Shown: positions 34,752 through 44,002, counted from the first letter of the stretch. The stretch: 64,000 bases of DNA from Pokkaliibacter plantistimulans (GCF_046844695.1 NZ_CP177354.1:1922001-1986000), one strand, 5' to 3'. Numbers and translations: made by a program. The notes: generated from the letters alone by a model not told the origin.

Positions 34752-35823
34752 TGTAGTGGCTCAATGATTTCGGACACTCAGTAAAGCGTTATTCTAACGC
34801 GCTCAGTGAGGTGTCTTATTTATGAGCAAACGTCGTCAGTCCTTTACTCCAGAGTTCAAGCTGGAGGCCGTCGCGTTAGTGACCGAGAAAGGCTATTCCG
34901 TAACGGAGGCCTGTCAGGCGCTGGGGGTCGGCCCTACAGCGCTTCGGCGCTGGATCAAACAGGTGGAACATGAACAGAACGGTGTGGTGCTCTCAGGGAG
35001 TCAGGCATTAACCCCTGAGCAGCACCAGATTCAGGAGCTACAAAAGCGTATCCAGCGTTTGGAAATGGAGAAAGAGATACTAAAAAAGGCTACCGCGCTC
35101 TTGATGTCGGACGAGATCAAGTTCAGGCGCTGATTCGTTCGTTCAGTGATGACTGGCCTGTCACCCAGTTGTGTGAGCTGTTTGAGCTACCGACATCGAC
35201 CTACTATGACCGCCAAAAAAGAGCGACGCTACCAGACATTCAACGCATGAACGAACGCGCTCAGGTAAGAGCCTTGTTCGCGGCCAGCCAGGGGTCTGCC
35301 GGTGCTCGTACGGTGATGAAGCAGCTGGCCATGCAGGGCGTTGCGATGGGGCGGTACAAGGTCACACGTCTGATGGCGGAAGCCGGTCTCATGAGCCGTC
35401 AACCGGGCAAACATCGTTATAAGCAGGCCCGGCAGGCGCATGCGGTTGTTCCGAATCGTCTGGATCGTGCTTTTGATACCGTACAGCCCAATCAGGTGTG
35501 GTGTGGCGATATCACCTACATCTGGACGGGTGAGCAGTGGTCCTATCTTGCCGTTGTGATGGACCTTTATGCCCGTCGAGTGGTGGGCTGGGCGATGTCT
35601 GCCACTGTAGATACGACGCTGACCTTGCGGGCACTGGAGATGGCTTATCGCTTGCGTGGTCGGCCGCAAGGGGTCATGTTCCACTCCGACCAGGGGTGTC
35701 AGTACAGCAGTCTGGAATACCGCCAGCGGCTGTGGCGGTATCGGATGGTTCAAAGCATGAGCCGGCGTGGTAACTGCTGGGATAATGCGCCTATGGAGCG
35801 GCTCTTTCGCAGTGTGAAAAGTG
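34752..35823 (+). mobile_element. IS3-family insertion sequence, copy B (3'-truncated)
   Basis: The first 1,072 bp of the same 1,244-bp element, in the opposite orientation to copy A. It is intact at the orfA end and ends inside orfB, exactly where the left end of copy C begins (35824). The missing 172 bp are not found elsewhere in the window. It shares a silent orfA base with copy C but not with copy A. Confidence 0.93.
34822..35133 (+). CDS. IS3-family transposase OrfA (copy B)
   Basis: Same 103-residue protein as the OrfA of copy A. The slippery heptamer A-AAA-AAG is at 35082-35088, in the right phase (CTA-AAA-AAG) for -1 slippage into orfB. The element as a whole is truncated, so this OrfA is probably functional only as a DNA-binding partner or repressor. 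Confidence 0.92.
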   Translation: MSKRRQSFTPEFKLEAVALVTEKGYSVTEACQALGVGPTALRRWIKQVEHEQNGVVLSGSQALTPEQHQIQELQKRIQRLEMEKEILKKATALLMSDEIKFRR

Positions 35824-35828
35824 TGTAG
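35169..35828 (+). pseudogene. IS3-family OrfB truncated by the adjoining copy C
   Basis: The reading frame follows OrfB for 218 residues, through D114, D174 and E210, and then stops after one junction codon (FRSVKSV). It lacks the last 54 residues, which include WVPKCGYTSLDQAI and YNEQRPHCHNGGL. The catalytic triad is retained, but loss of the C-terminal segment should make it inactive. The last bases (35824-35828) belong to copy C. Confidence 0.9.
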
Positions 35829-35831
35829 TGG

Positions 35832-36650
35832 TCAACTATTTCCGGACAGCTTCTTAGCTTCTTTTTCCCTCATCACCGGGGTTAAACCACCGTTGTGGCA
35901 ATGAGGCCTCTGTTCGTTGTAATAGCTCATCAGGTAGTCACCGATATCCTTGATCGCCTGATCCAGGCTGGTGTATCCACACTTCGGTACCCACTCACTT
36001 TTCACACTGCGAAAGAGCCGCTCCATAGGCGCATTATCCCAGCAGTTACCACGCCGGCTCATGCTTTGAACCATCCGATACCGCCACAGCCGCTGGCGGT
36101 ATTCCAGACTGCTGTACTGACACCCCTGGTCGGAGTGGAACATGACCCCTTGCGGCCGACCACGCAAGCGATAAGCCATCTCCAGTGCCCGCAAGGTCAG
36201 CGTCGTATCTACAGTGGCAGACATCGCCCAGCCCACCACTCGACGGGCATAAAGGTCCATCACAACGGCAAGATAGGACCACTGCTCACCCGTCCAGATG
36301 TAGGTGATATCGCCACACCACACCTGATTGGGCTGTACGGTATCAAAAGCACGATCCAGACGATTCGGAACAACCGCATGCGCCTGCCGGGCCTGCTTAT
36401 AACGATGTTTGCCCGGTTGACGGCTCATGAGACCGGCTTCCGCCATCAGACGTGTGACCTTGTACCGCCCCATCGCAACGCCCTGCATGGCCAGCTGCTT
36501 CATCACCGTACGAGCACCGGCAGACCCCTGGCTGGCCGCGAACAAGGCTCTTACCTGAGCGCGTTCGTTCATGCGTTGAATGTCTGGTAGCGTCGCTCTT
36601 TTTTGGCGGTCATAGTAGGTCGATGTCGGTAGCTCAAACAGCTCACACAA
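35832..36650 (-). CDS. IS3-family transposase OrfB (copy C)
   Basis: A 272-residue protein identical by eye to OrfB of copy A, with D114, D174 and E210. Both terminal repeats and the frameshift site are intact, so copy C is probably transposition-competent. Confidence 0.92.
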   Translation of the reverse strand: MCELFELPTSTYYDRQKRATLPDIQRMNERAQVRALFAASQGSAGARTVMKQLAMQGVAMGRYKVTRLMAEAGLMSRQPGKHRYKQARQAHAVVPNRLDRAFDTVQPNQVWCGDITYIWTGEQWSYLAVVMDLYARRVVGWAMSATVDTTLTLRALEMAYRLRGRPQGVMFHSDQGCQYSSLEYRQRLWRYRMVQSMSRRGNCWDNAPMERLFRSVKSEWVPKCGYTSLDQAIKDIGDYLMSYYNEQRPHCHNGGLTPVMREKEAKKLSGNS

Positions 36651-36685
36651 CTGGGTGACAGGCCAGTCATCACTGAACGAACGAA

Positions 36686-36997
36686 TCAGCGCCTGAACTT
36701 GATCTCGTCCGACATCAAGAGCGCGGTAGCCTTTTTTAGTATCTCTTTCTCCATTTCCAAACGCTGGATACGCTTTTGTAGCTCCTGAATCTGGTGCTGC
36801 TCAGGGGTTAATGCCTGACTCCCTGAGAGCACCACACCGTTCTGTTCATGTTCCACCTGTTTGATCCAGCGCCGAAGCGCTGTAGGGCCGACCCCCAGCG
36901 CCTGACAGGCCTCCGTTACGGAATAGCCTTTCTCGGTCACTAACGCGACGGCCTCCAGCTTGAACTCTGGAGTAAAGGACTGACGACGTTTGCTCAT
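36686..36997 (-). CDS. IS3-family transposase OrfA (copy C)
   Basis: A 103-residue protein identical to the other OrfA copies. At the Thr of GPTALRR the gene has the same silent base as copy B and differs from copy A, so B and C are the closer relatives. Confidence 0.92.
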   Translation of the reverse strand: MSKRRQSFTPEFKLEAVALVTEKGYSVTEACQALGVGPTALRRWIKQVEHEQNGVVLSGSQALTPEQHQIQELQKRIQRLEMEKEILKKATALLMSDEIKFRR

Positions 36998-37067
36998 AAA
37001 TAAGACACCTCACTGAGCGCGTTAGAATAACGCTTTACTGAGTGTCCGAAATCATTGAGCCACTACA

Positions 37068-37235
37068 CATTCAGGAAAGGGCGATTACCGAAAGGTGATC
37101 GCCCTTTTCGCATTCTGGGGTTTGGAAAAAAAGCGTCGGGCTCGCGCGTGCTTATCCCCCTTTTCCACTCTGCCGCTAATAACATGTTCACGATCTGCTG
37201 CGCGTTGGCCACTGGTGCGCGAGATCGTGAACATG
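37068..37235 (+). repeat. end of the tRNA-half array plus a REP-like inverted repeat
   Basis: The eighth terminator of the array (37076-37108, GAAA loop) is followed by a short remnant of a tRNA-half unit (GTCGGGCTCGC near 37135). CATGTTCACGATCT (37183-37196) and AGATCGTGAACATG (37222-37235) form a 14-bp perfect inverted repeat, related to sequences at 17354-17490 and 58130-58144. Confidence 0.75.
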
Positions 37236-37274
37236 GTCTGAATGGCAGTCTGATCTGCCCGACAGAGACAACCC

Positions 37275-38282
37275 TCAGCCGAACGCCCGAATATGCCCCT
37301 GCTGCACCAGGGTGTCCCAGAACTCGGCGGGAATCGGCTGGTGATACCACGACAGGTTTTGCTCGATACGTTCGGCGTGAGTCATACCAACGACGACGGT
37401 TTTGACGCAGGAATAGAGCAGGGGGAACTGGATGGCGGCGGCCTGCAAGGGAATATGGAATGCCTGGCAGACTTCCTCCAACGCCCTGACCTGCTGGATG
37501 ACGGCATCCGGTGTGTCGCCATAAAAGTAGTGGCCCGCACCCGCTGAACCTTTGGCCAGCACGCCAGAGTTGAACGGGGCGGCGACCACCAGCGATATTT
37601 GTCTGCTGCGACAGCGGTCGGTGAAGTGCTCGGTAATGCTGTTATTCAGCAGGGTGAAGCAGTTGGCCACCATAAAGCAGTCGAAGTCGGCATGGTCCAG
37701 TGCCTCATTGCAGACCTCCCATTCATTGACTCCAAGGCCAATGGCTTTGACCAGCCCCTGCTCGCGCAGCGCTACCATGGCTTTGTGGCCGCCCTCCATC
37801 GCCGTGGTGAAGTGAGCCTCGTGCACTGAACTGTGAGTCAGGCGGCCGATGTCGTGCATATAAAGAATATCGATCTGGCTGACGCCCATACGTTGCAGCG
37901 AGTCCTCGAAGGAGCGCATGACGCCGTCGTAGGAGTAGTCGTAGATGCGCTGAAAGGGTGCTGCCTGCATATAGCACTCGCCGTCGGCATGAGAGGTGTT
38001 GGCGATGGGGCTGAGCAGCCTGCCGACTTTGCTGGACAGCAGCAGTTGCTGGCGCGGCAGCTCATGAACAGCCAGACCAAGACGACGTTCAGACAGCCCT
38101 GAGCCATAGTGCGGAGCGGTGTCAAAATAGCGCACGCCCTGTTGCCAGGCACAATCGATGGCAGACTGCGCCTGAGCGTTACTGATGGGGCGGAACAGAT
38201 TGCCGATACCTGCACCACCAAAGCCCAGTTCGCTGATAGTCAGATCACCGCGATCAAAGGTGCGTTGCCTGATGATACTCAC
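37275..38282 (-). CDS. aldo/keto reductase (probable L-fucose dehydrogenase)
   Basis: A 335-residue AKR of the D-threo-aldose / L-fucose dehydrogenase type. Catalytic residues are in FDTAPHYGSGLSERRLG (Asp, Tyr), LLSSKVGRLL (Lys) and LYMHDIG (His). It likely oxidises L-fucose to its lactone with NAD(P)+. The GTG start has AGGGAG seven bases ahead and is two bases from the stop of the FAH-family gene, making it last in the fucose operon. Other 6-deoxy sugars or L-galactose are possible substrates. Confidence 0.88.
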   Translation of the reverse strand: MSIIRQRTFDRGDLTISELGFGGAGIGNLFRPISNAQAQSAIDCAWQQGVRYFDTAPHYGSGLSERRLGLAVHELPRQQLLLSSKVGRLLSPIANTSHADGECYMQAAPFQRIYDYSYDGVMRSFEDSLQRMGVSQIDILYMHDIGRLTHSSVHEAHFTTAMEGGHKAMVALREQGLVKAIGLGVNEWEVCNEALDHADFDCFMVANCFTLLNNSITEHFTDRCRSRQISLVVAAPFNSGVLAKGSAGAGHYFYGDTPDAVIQQVRALEEVCQAFHIPLQAAAIQFPLLYSCVKTVVVGMTHAERIEQNLSWYHQPIPAEFWDTLVQQGHIRAFG

Positions 38283-38284
38283 CG

Positions 38285-39145
38285 TTATTCTCCCTGCCGT
38301 GTGACACGCTGCTGCTGTACGCCCAGCCCTTCGATACCCAGACGCATGACCTCGCCTCCTTTCAGGTAGCGGGGTGGTTTGAAGCCCAGCCCGACGCCGG
38401 GCGGTGTGCCGGTGGAAATGATGTCGCCGGGCTGCAGGCTCATAAAGCGGCTGCAGTAGGCAATCAGCTCGGGCACTTTGAACACCATGGTGCTGGTATT
38501 GCCGTTCTGATGGCGTTCACCGTCTACCTCCAGCCAGATGCTGAGGTTGTTGAAGTCACCGACTTCATCGGCTGTCACCAGCCAGGGGCCAATCGGGCCG
38601 AAGGTGTCGCAGCCTTTGCCCTTGTCCCAGGTGCCCGCACGCTCAAGCTGATATTCCCGCTCGGAAATATCATTGATCACACAAAATCCGGCGACGTGGT
38701 TCATGGCATCCGCCGCCTCGATATAGCTGCCACCGCTGCCGATGACCACGCCCAGCTCCACTTCCCAGTCGGTCTTTTCTGACCCTCTCGGGATCAGCAC
38801 ATCATCATCCGGGCCGACGATGGCGGAGGTCCACTTGCCGAAAATCACCGGCTCCGGTGGTACCGGCATGCCTGATTCCTGAGCATGGTCGGCATAGTTG
38901 AGGCCGATGCAGATAAATTTGCCGACCTGAGTCACGCAGGGGCCAAGACGCAGATCCTGCTGTGGTGTGCCACTGACGACGGGCAACTGGCTGATATCCA
39001 GTTGTTGCAGCCGGGCCAGACTGTCGGCAGTGAGGGCCTGCCCGGCCAGATCAGGGATGATGGCCGACAGGTCGCGTACCTGACCCTGCTCATCCAGCAG
39101 GCCGGGCTTTTCCTGACCGATAGGGCCATAGCGCAGTAGTTTCAT
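38285..39145 (-). CDS. FAH family hydrolase (probable 2,4-diketo-3-deoxy-L-fuconate hydrolase)
   Basis: A 286-residue fumarylacetoacetate-hydrolase fold enzyme. Metal-binding residues are in SEKTDWEVELGVVIG and in the earlier KFICIGLNYADHAQE segment, followed by GDIISTGTPPGVGLG. In the non-phosphorylating fucose pathway this family cleaves the diketo acid to pyruvate and L-lactate. AAGGAAG lies ahead of the ATG. It is tightly linked to the AKR gene. Acylpyruvase or ureidoglycolate activity would be alternatives, but the operon supports the sugar pathway. Confidence 0.85.
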   Translation of the reverse strand: MKLLRYGPIGQEKPGLLDEQGQVRDLSAIIPDLAGQALTADSLARLQQLDISQLPVVSGTPQQDLRLGPCVTQVGKFICIGLNYADHAQESGMPVPPEPVIFGKWTSAIVGPDDDVLIPRGSEKTDWEVELGVVIGSGGSYIEAADAMNHVAGFCVINDISEREYQLERAGTWDKGKGCDTFGPIGPWLVTADEVGDFNNLSIWLEVDGERHQNGNTSTMVFKVPELIAYCSRFMSLQPGDIISTGTPPGVGLGFKPPRYLKGGEVMRLGIEGLGVQQQRVTRQGE

Positions 39146-39236
39146 ATCACTTCCTTTGTCTGTCGCCGGTGAAAGCGTAAACGGGAAAGGGGGGAGCAGG
39201 GCCAGCTCAGATCACACTGAGCTGGCGACCAGTAGC

Positions 39237-40190
39237 TTATTGATAGAGCACGGCGGCGATTTTCGGATCGTCGATGTTGCTCTTGTCGTAATAGTAGAAG
39301 CCGGTATCGATAACCTTGGGCAGTTGCTTGCCCTGCGTGGCTTCGACGGCAGCCTTGACGGTTTCATAGCCGATACCCACCGGGTTCTGGGTAATGGCAC
39401 CGGCTTCGATACCGCTGCGGATGGCGTCGGTCTGGGCCTTGCCGGAGTCAAAGCCGATCACCACCAGATTCTTGGCGTTCATTTCGTTGACGGCATTCAC
39501 CACACCGATGGCAGAGCCTTCATTGGTGCCAAAGATACCTTTCAGATCAGGGTTGGCCGTGAGGATTGCCTTGGCCACTTCGGTGGATTTGAGCTGATCG
39601 CCCTGACCGTACTGCACGGTGACGACTTCAATATCGGGATGCGCTTCCTTCATGCGGTTGAGGAAGCCGTCGCGACGATCAATACCGGTACGGCTGGTCT
39701 GATCATGGGCAACCACCGCGACCTGGCCCTTGTTGCCGATCAGCTCCGCCATCTTGTCGGCGGCCCGTGCGGCGGCGGCAAGGTTATCGGTCGCGGCAGT
39801 AGTCACCGGAATATCGCTATCGACGCCACTGTCAAAGGCCACCACCGGAATGCCTGCCTCCTTGGCCTGACGCAGCAGCGGGATGGCGGCCTGACTGTCG
39901 AGGGCGGCAAAGCCAATGGCGGCAGGCTTGTTGGCCAGCGCGGCCGACAGCATGTCGATCTGCCGGTCGACCATCGCCTCGCTGTCGGGGCCTTCAAAGG
40001 TGATGCGGACGTTGAATTCCTTGGCCGCCTGATCTGCACCGGCTTTTACCGCCTGCCAGAACTGGTGCTGGAAGCCTTTGGAGATGATGGGGATATACAT
40101 CTGCTCAGCGGCAAAGGCGGAGGGCAGGGCGGCGGTCAATGCCAGGGCGCCGAGGGTGCCCAGTAAAGTGCGACGTGACAACATGTTCAT
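39237..40190 (-). CDS. sugar ABC transporter substrate-binding protein (RbsB-like)
   Basis: A 317-residue periplasmic binding protein of the ribose/galactose (Peripla_BP_4) class. The signal peptide begins MNMLSRRTLLGTLGALAL, with a twin-arginine-like SRR motif, and cleaves near AFA-AEQ. The mature protein has the family's paired Rossmann-like lobes (FDSGVDSDIPV, VIGFDSGKAQTDAIRSG). It should deliver the 6-deoxy sugar to the permease and ATPase encoded upstream in the same operon. The TAT-like signal is unusual for this family. Confidence 0.9.
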   Translation of the reverse strand: MNMLSRRTLLGTLGALALTAALPSAFAAEQMYIPIISKGFQHQFWQAVKAGADQAAKEFNVRITFEGPDSEAMVDRQIDMLSAALANKPAAIGFAALDSQAAIPLLRQAKEAGIPVVAFDSGVDSDIPVTTAATDNLAAAARAADKMAELIGNKGQVAVVAHDQTSRTGIDRRDGFLNRMKEAHPDIEVVTVQYGQGDQLKSTEVAKAILTANPDLKGIFGTNEGSAIGVVNAVNEMNAKNLVVIGFDSGKAQTDAIRSGIEAGAITQNPVGIGYETVKAAVEATQGKQLPKVIDTGFYYYDKSNIDDPKIAAVLYQ

Positions 40191-40307
40191 TACTCCGTTG
40201 CTGTTGTTATTTTGCGAGTGTTGCGCTGTTGTGATGCCCGGTTGGGCGGTGAGGCTCTGAAGCGGATCGCGATCTGCTGCCTGCTCCGAAGCCCTGAGTT
40301 ATCGCGG

Positions 40308-41324
40308 TTAACTTTTCTTCCTGCGGGCCATGTCGGCATAGACCGCCAGAATGATGATGGCGCCGGTCACCACTGTCTGCCATTCCTGCGCGACCGACAG
40401 CACCCGCAGGCCATTGGTCAGGACAGCCATGATCAGGGCGCCAATCAGGGTGCCGAGAATGGTGCCCTTACCACCGGAAAGGGAGGTACCGCCGATCACC
40501 ACCGCGGCAATGGCTTCCAGCTCGTAGCCCATGCCGAGTGCAGGCTGGGCAGAATTCAGGCGGGAGGCGATCAGAATCCCGGCAATGCCACAGATACCAC
40601 CGGCCAGGGCATAGACCGCAATCTTCCAGCGATCAGTGTTGACGCCGGACAGCCTGACCGCCTCTTCGTTGGAGCCGAGAGCAAAGGTATAGCGGCCGAG
40701 CACGGTGCGACGCAGTACATACGAAGCAGCGAGGGCGACCAGAAACAGGATCAGCACGCCGTTGGGGATGGGCAGGGCGGGCAGCAGGTCACCGATCAGT
40801 GAGCCGCGTGAGATCTGGTCAAAACCCGGGGTGTTGTTGAAGTAGATTGGCCGGGTGCCGGAAATCACCAGCGACAACCCCTTGAGAATCAGCATCATGC
40901 CCAGCGTGGCGATAAAGGGGGGGATTTTCATCTTGGCGATAAAGCTACCGGAGCAGAAACCACAGAACACCCCTGCGGCGATGGCGGCGGCAATGCCCAG
41001 CGGCAGCGGCATACCGGCAAAGGTCAGCACCACCCCGGCGATCACCGCAGTAAAGGTCATCAGAGTGCCGACGGACAGATCGATCCCGCCGGTAATGATC
41101 ACCAGTGTCGCCGCCACCGCCAGTACGCCGTTGACGGAGGTGGCCTGCAGGATGGCGATGATGTTGGAGGTCTGCATAAAGTGGGGTGATGCCACGGAGA
41201 ACACCACCAGCAGAATGATCAGGCTGGTAAAGGCCAGCAGCCGCTGATGGGTGCCACTGCTGAGCAGGCGGCCCAGCAGCCCGGGCGTTGCCGTCCCTTT
41301 GGAGTTGTGCACGGTCGTTGTCAT
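40308..41324 (-). CDS. sugar ABC transporter permease (RbsC-like)
   Basis: A 338-residue inner-membrane permease of the AraH/RbsC class with about 8-10 helices. It carries the family motif GGIDLSVGTLM and, near the C-terminus, VVIGGTSLSGGKGTILGTLIGALI. Its ATG overlaps the stop of the ATPase gene in a TAATG junction. One permease probably forms a homodimer served by the dual-cassette ATPase. Confidence 0.92.
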   Translation of the reverse strand: MTTTVHNSKGTATPGLLGRLLSSGTHQRLLAFTSLIILLVVFSVASPHFMQTSNIIAILQATSVNGVLAVAATLVIITGGIDLSVGTLMTFTAVIAGVVLTFAGMPLPLGIAAAIAAGVFCGFCSGSFIAKMKIPPFIATLGMMLILKGLSLVISGTRPIYFNNTPGFDQISRGSLIGDLLPALPIPNGVLILFLVALAASYVLRRTVLGRYTFALGSNEEAVRLSGVNTDRWKIAVYALAGGICGIAGILIASRLNSAQPALGMGYELEAIAAVVIGGTSLSGGKGTILGTLIGALIMAVLTNGLRVLSVAQEWQTVVTGAIIILAVYADMARRKKS

Positions 41325-42847
41325 TATTGTTCTCCTGCCTGATGCATAACGGTTTCACGCTGGGTCGCCAGCGCCATGATCTGTTCCTGAGTGGTGGCCG
41401 CTCCGCCCGGCAGCACGCCGGTCAGGCGACCTTCACACATCACCGCAATGCGGTGGCTCAGGCGCATGACCTCGGGCAGCTCCGAGGAAATGACGATGAC
41501 CGCCCGCCCCTGAGCGGCGAGTGCCTCCAGCAGGGTGTAGATTTCGGCTTTGGCACCGACGTCGATGCCGCGGGTTGGCTCATCGAAAATCAGCACATCG
41601 CAGTCACGCAGCAGCCACTTGGCTATCACCACTTTCTGCTGGTTGCCGCCTGACAGCAGTGCAACCTGCTGCTCATCAGACGGAGTGCGGATGCCCAGTT
41701 GCTGGATATAGTTCTGGGCGGTGTGCTGCATGCCGTGCTCATCGAGCGTGCCAAGGCGGCTGGCAAACTTGTCGATGCTGGTCATGGCAATATTGGCGCG
41801 CACATCCATGCCGGTGGCGAGGCCAAAACGCTTACGGTCTTCCGACAGATAACCGATACCGGCCCGTACCGCATCGTGCGGCGAGCGAATCTGACAGGGC
41901 TGGCCGTGGACTCTGATCTCTCCGGCTTCCAACGGGTCGGCGCCGAAGATGGCGCGGGCCACCTCGGTACGGCCTGCGCCCATCAAACCGGCAAAGCCCA
42001 GAATCTCGCCCTTGCGCACACTGAAGCTGACATCGCGGATTTCCCGTCCGCGTTGCAGACCCTGAACTTCAAGCACCACCTCGGTCGGTTGCTGCGCCGG
42101 AATACTCGCCACCTGCTGCCTGACCTCACGGCCCACCATCATGGCGATGATCTGGCTCAGGGGCGTATCCGCCGCCTGCACCGTGGCGACGTACTCGCCG
42201 TCACGCATGACCGTGACGCGGTCGGCAATCTGTTTGATCTCATCCATCTTGTGGCTGATATAGACAATGCCGACGCCCTCGGCGCGCAGCTGGCGGATGA
42301 TGGTGAACAGCTCACGCACCTCGGCATCGTTCAGGGCGGCGGTGGGCTCATCCATGATCAGAATGCGTGAGCGGAACGACAGCGCCTTGGCTATCTCGAT
42401 CATCTGTTGCTTGGCGATGGTCAGCTCACCGACGATGGCTTCAGGGTCGAGCTGCAGGTTCATGCGGGCAAAGATATCCGCCGTCTGGCGGTTGAGCTGG
42501 GCATCGTCCAGACGGCCAAAGGAGCGCCGTGGTTCGCGGCCGATAAAGACGTTCTGGGCCACGGTCAGGTCATTCATCAGGCTGAGTTCCTGATGAATGA
42601 TGCCGATGCCCTGTGCCTGTGCTGCACGCGGGCCCAGCAGCTGCACCGCTTCGCCGCGCAGGCGGAATTCGCCGCCATCAGGCTGATAGATACCTGACAG
42701 CACTTTCATCAGTGTGGATTTACCGGCACCGTTTTCGCCCATCAGGGCGTGGACTTCACCTTCATGCAGATCGAAGTGAATGCCTTTGAGGGCATGCACT
42801 CCGGGGAAGCGTTTCTCGATGCCTTTCATTTCGACAAGTAAGGTCAC
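41324..42847 (-). CDS. sugar ABC transporter ATP-binding protein (RbsA-like)
   Basis: A 507-residue fused double ATPase. The first cassette has Walker A GENGAGKST, signature LTIAKQQMIEIAKAL and Walker B ILIMDEPTAAL. The second has the degenerate Walker A LMGAGRTE typical of RbsA, with LSGGNQQKVVIAKWLL and LIFDEPTRGIDVG. It starts with GTG behind a GGGGGT ribosome site and is coupled to the permease gene. It powers uptake of the pathway's sugar. A dispersed repeat lies just upstream, between it and the SDR gene. Confidence 0.92.
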   Translation of the reverse strand: MTLLVEMKGIEKRFPGVHALKGIHFDLHEGEVHALMGENGAGKSTLMKVLSGIYQPDGGEFRLRGEAVQLLGPRAAQAQGIGIIHQELSLMNDLTVAQNVFIGREPRRSFGRLDDAQLNRQTADIFARMNLQLDPEAIVGELTIAKQQMIEIAKALSFRSRILIMDEPTAALNDAEVRELFTIIRQLRAEGVGIVYISHKMDEIKQIADRVTVMRDGEYVATVQAADTPLSQIIAMMVGREVRQQVASIPAQQPTEVVLEVQGLQRGREIRDVSFSVRKGEILGFAGLMGAGRTEVARAIFGADPLEAGEIRVHGQPCQIRSPHDAVRAGIGYLSEDRKRFGLATGMDVRANIAMTSIDKFASRLGTLDEHGMQHTAQNYIQQLGIRTPSDEQQVALLSGGNQQKVVIAKWLLRDCDVLIFDEPTRGIDVGAKAEIYTLLEALAAQGRAVIVISSELPEVMRLSHRIAVMCEGRLTGVLPGGAATTQEQIMALATQRETVMHQAGEQ

Positions 42848-42893
42848 CTGGTTACCCCCAGCGCCAATCGAATGGCGTGTTACTGATCGCGGT

Positions 42894-43059
42894 GTTCAGC
42901 AACGCAGATAGATTTCTAGCATGCTGTTGAAAAACGTTATCGAGGCAGCCGAGACAAGGAAAACACAGGCGAAAAAGCGGAGTTTAGTGAACTAAATGAG
43001 CATTTTTAGCCTGTTTTTGACGCGGTATTCGGCAACGCAGATAGATTTTCAACGACCTG
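42894..43059. repeat. dispersed repeat, copy 2
   Basis: The full unit from CTGTTGAAAAACG (42924) to TTTTCAACGACCTG (43059) is preceded by an extra copy of the tail motif GCAACGCAGATAGATTTC (42899-42916). The core is the same as copy 1 without its extra hairpin segment. The unit ends exactly at the last base before the stop codon of the SDR gene (43062-43060). Confidence 0.8.
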
Positions 43060-43809
43060 TCAGATGGTGACCCCACCATCGACCAGCATAGCCTGCCCGC
43101 TGACGAAGCGGCTTTCATCACTCAGCAGATACACTACCAGCGGCGTGATGTCGTCGACCTGAGCCAGGCGCCCCATCGGCTGACGGGCGATGAAATCCTT
43201 CTCGGCCTGCAGCGGATCAGCGGCCGCGGCAATGCGACCACGCAGCGAGGGGGTATCCACGGTGCCCGGGCACAGGGCATTACAGCGAATGCCCTGCTTC
43301 ACAAAGTCGGCGGCGATGGCTTTGGTCAGGCCGATAACGGCGGCCTTGGTGGCACCGTAGGCGGTGCGTACCGGGAAGCCTTTGATGGAGGAGGCCATCG
43401 ACGCCATGTTGAGAATAGCCGCGGAGCCCTGACGCTGTGCCTGACGCAACAGGCCGGGCAGCAGTGCCCGGCTCATGCGCACCATGGAGGTGACATTGAG
43501 ATCAAGGCTGAATTGCCAGTCTTCATCCGACAGCTCCAGCAGCGAACCGTGATGCACGAATCCGGCGCAATTGAACAGCCCGTCCAGATCCGGCAGCGTG
43601 GCCGCCAGCGCAGTGATGGCCGCCGGGTCGGTGACATTGAGGGTATGCACGCTGATGCGTGGTGACTGCCCGGCCAGACTGGCCAGGGTATCGCTGTTGA
43701 TATCCGTGGCGATCACGGTAGCGCCTTCGCGGGCGCAGGCCAGAGCGCTGGCCCGGCCGATGCCCTGTCCCGCAGCCGTGATCAGAATGGTTTTACCTTC
43801 AAGCCGCAT
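43060..43809 (-). CDS. SDR oxidoreductase (probable 2-keto-3-deoxy-L-fuconate dehydrogenase)
   Basis: A 249-residue classical SDR with TAAGQGIG, NCAG and the YGATK catalytic pair, ending in MLVDGGVTI as usual for the family. An Asp after strand two (VIATDIN) favours NAD+. In the fucose pathway it would oxidise 2-keto-3-deoxy-L-fuconate to the 2,4-diketo acid. GGGAG precedes the ATG. Its stop codon abuts dispersed repeat copy 2, which separates it from the ABC genes and may influence expression of the downstream part of the operon. Confidence 0.85.
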   Translation of the reverse strand: MRLEGKTILITAAGQGIGRASALACAREGATVIATDINSDTLASLAGQSPRISVHTLNVTDPAAITALAATLPDLDGLFNCAGFVHHGSLLELSDEDWQFSLDLNVTSMVRMSRALLPGLLRQAQRQGSAAILNMASMASSIKGFPVRTAYGATKAAVIGLTKAIAADFVKQGIRCNALCPGTVDTPSLRGRIAAAADPLQAEKDFIARQPMGRLAQVDDITPLVVYLLSDESRFVSGQAMLVDGGVTI

Positions 43810-43856
43810 GTCATCTACTCCCGACTTATTGTTATGGGTGAGCCTTACTGCAGTGC

Positions 43857-43928
43857 TGTGAAATGGTGCTTTACTGTGAAACGTTGCTTTGTTGTGAAAC
43901 GTTGCTTTGTTGTGAAAGGTGGCTTTGC
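43857..43928. repeat. 18-bp tandem repeat, four units
   Basis: Four head-to-tail 18-bp units (43857, 43875, 43893, 43911). The middle two are identical, TGTGAAACGTTGCTTTGT, and the outer two differ at three to four positions. It lies between the UxaA-type and SDR genes, upstream of the SDR ribosome site. It looks like a minisatellite that may vary in copy number. Confidence 0.85.
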
Positions 43929-44002
43929 AATGCGCTGAGCGGTGAAACGTGCCCGGCGGGCAGAGGCCACAGACACTGAGCCGCTGCCCGCCGGATGGCC
44001 CG

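Larger units (their letters stand above)
35824..37067 (-). mobile_element. IS3-family insertion sequence, copy C (full length)
   Basis: A full 1,244-bp element with TGTAGTGG termini, inverted relative to copy B and butted against it. The left flank is the interior of copy B (GTG) and the right flank is array sequence (CAT), so no target duplication is present. Copies B and C form a 1,072-bp inverted repeat (34752-35823 and 35996-37067) with a 172-bp centre. Confidence 0.93.

Noticed and set aside
38285..39145. Ureidoglycolate lyase acting in nitrogen metabolism
   Set aside because: FAH-family members are easily confused, but the gene is two bases from the sugar AKR gene and inside the fucose cluster.
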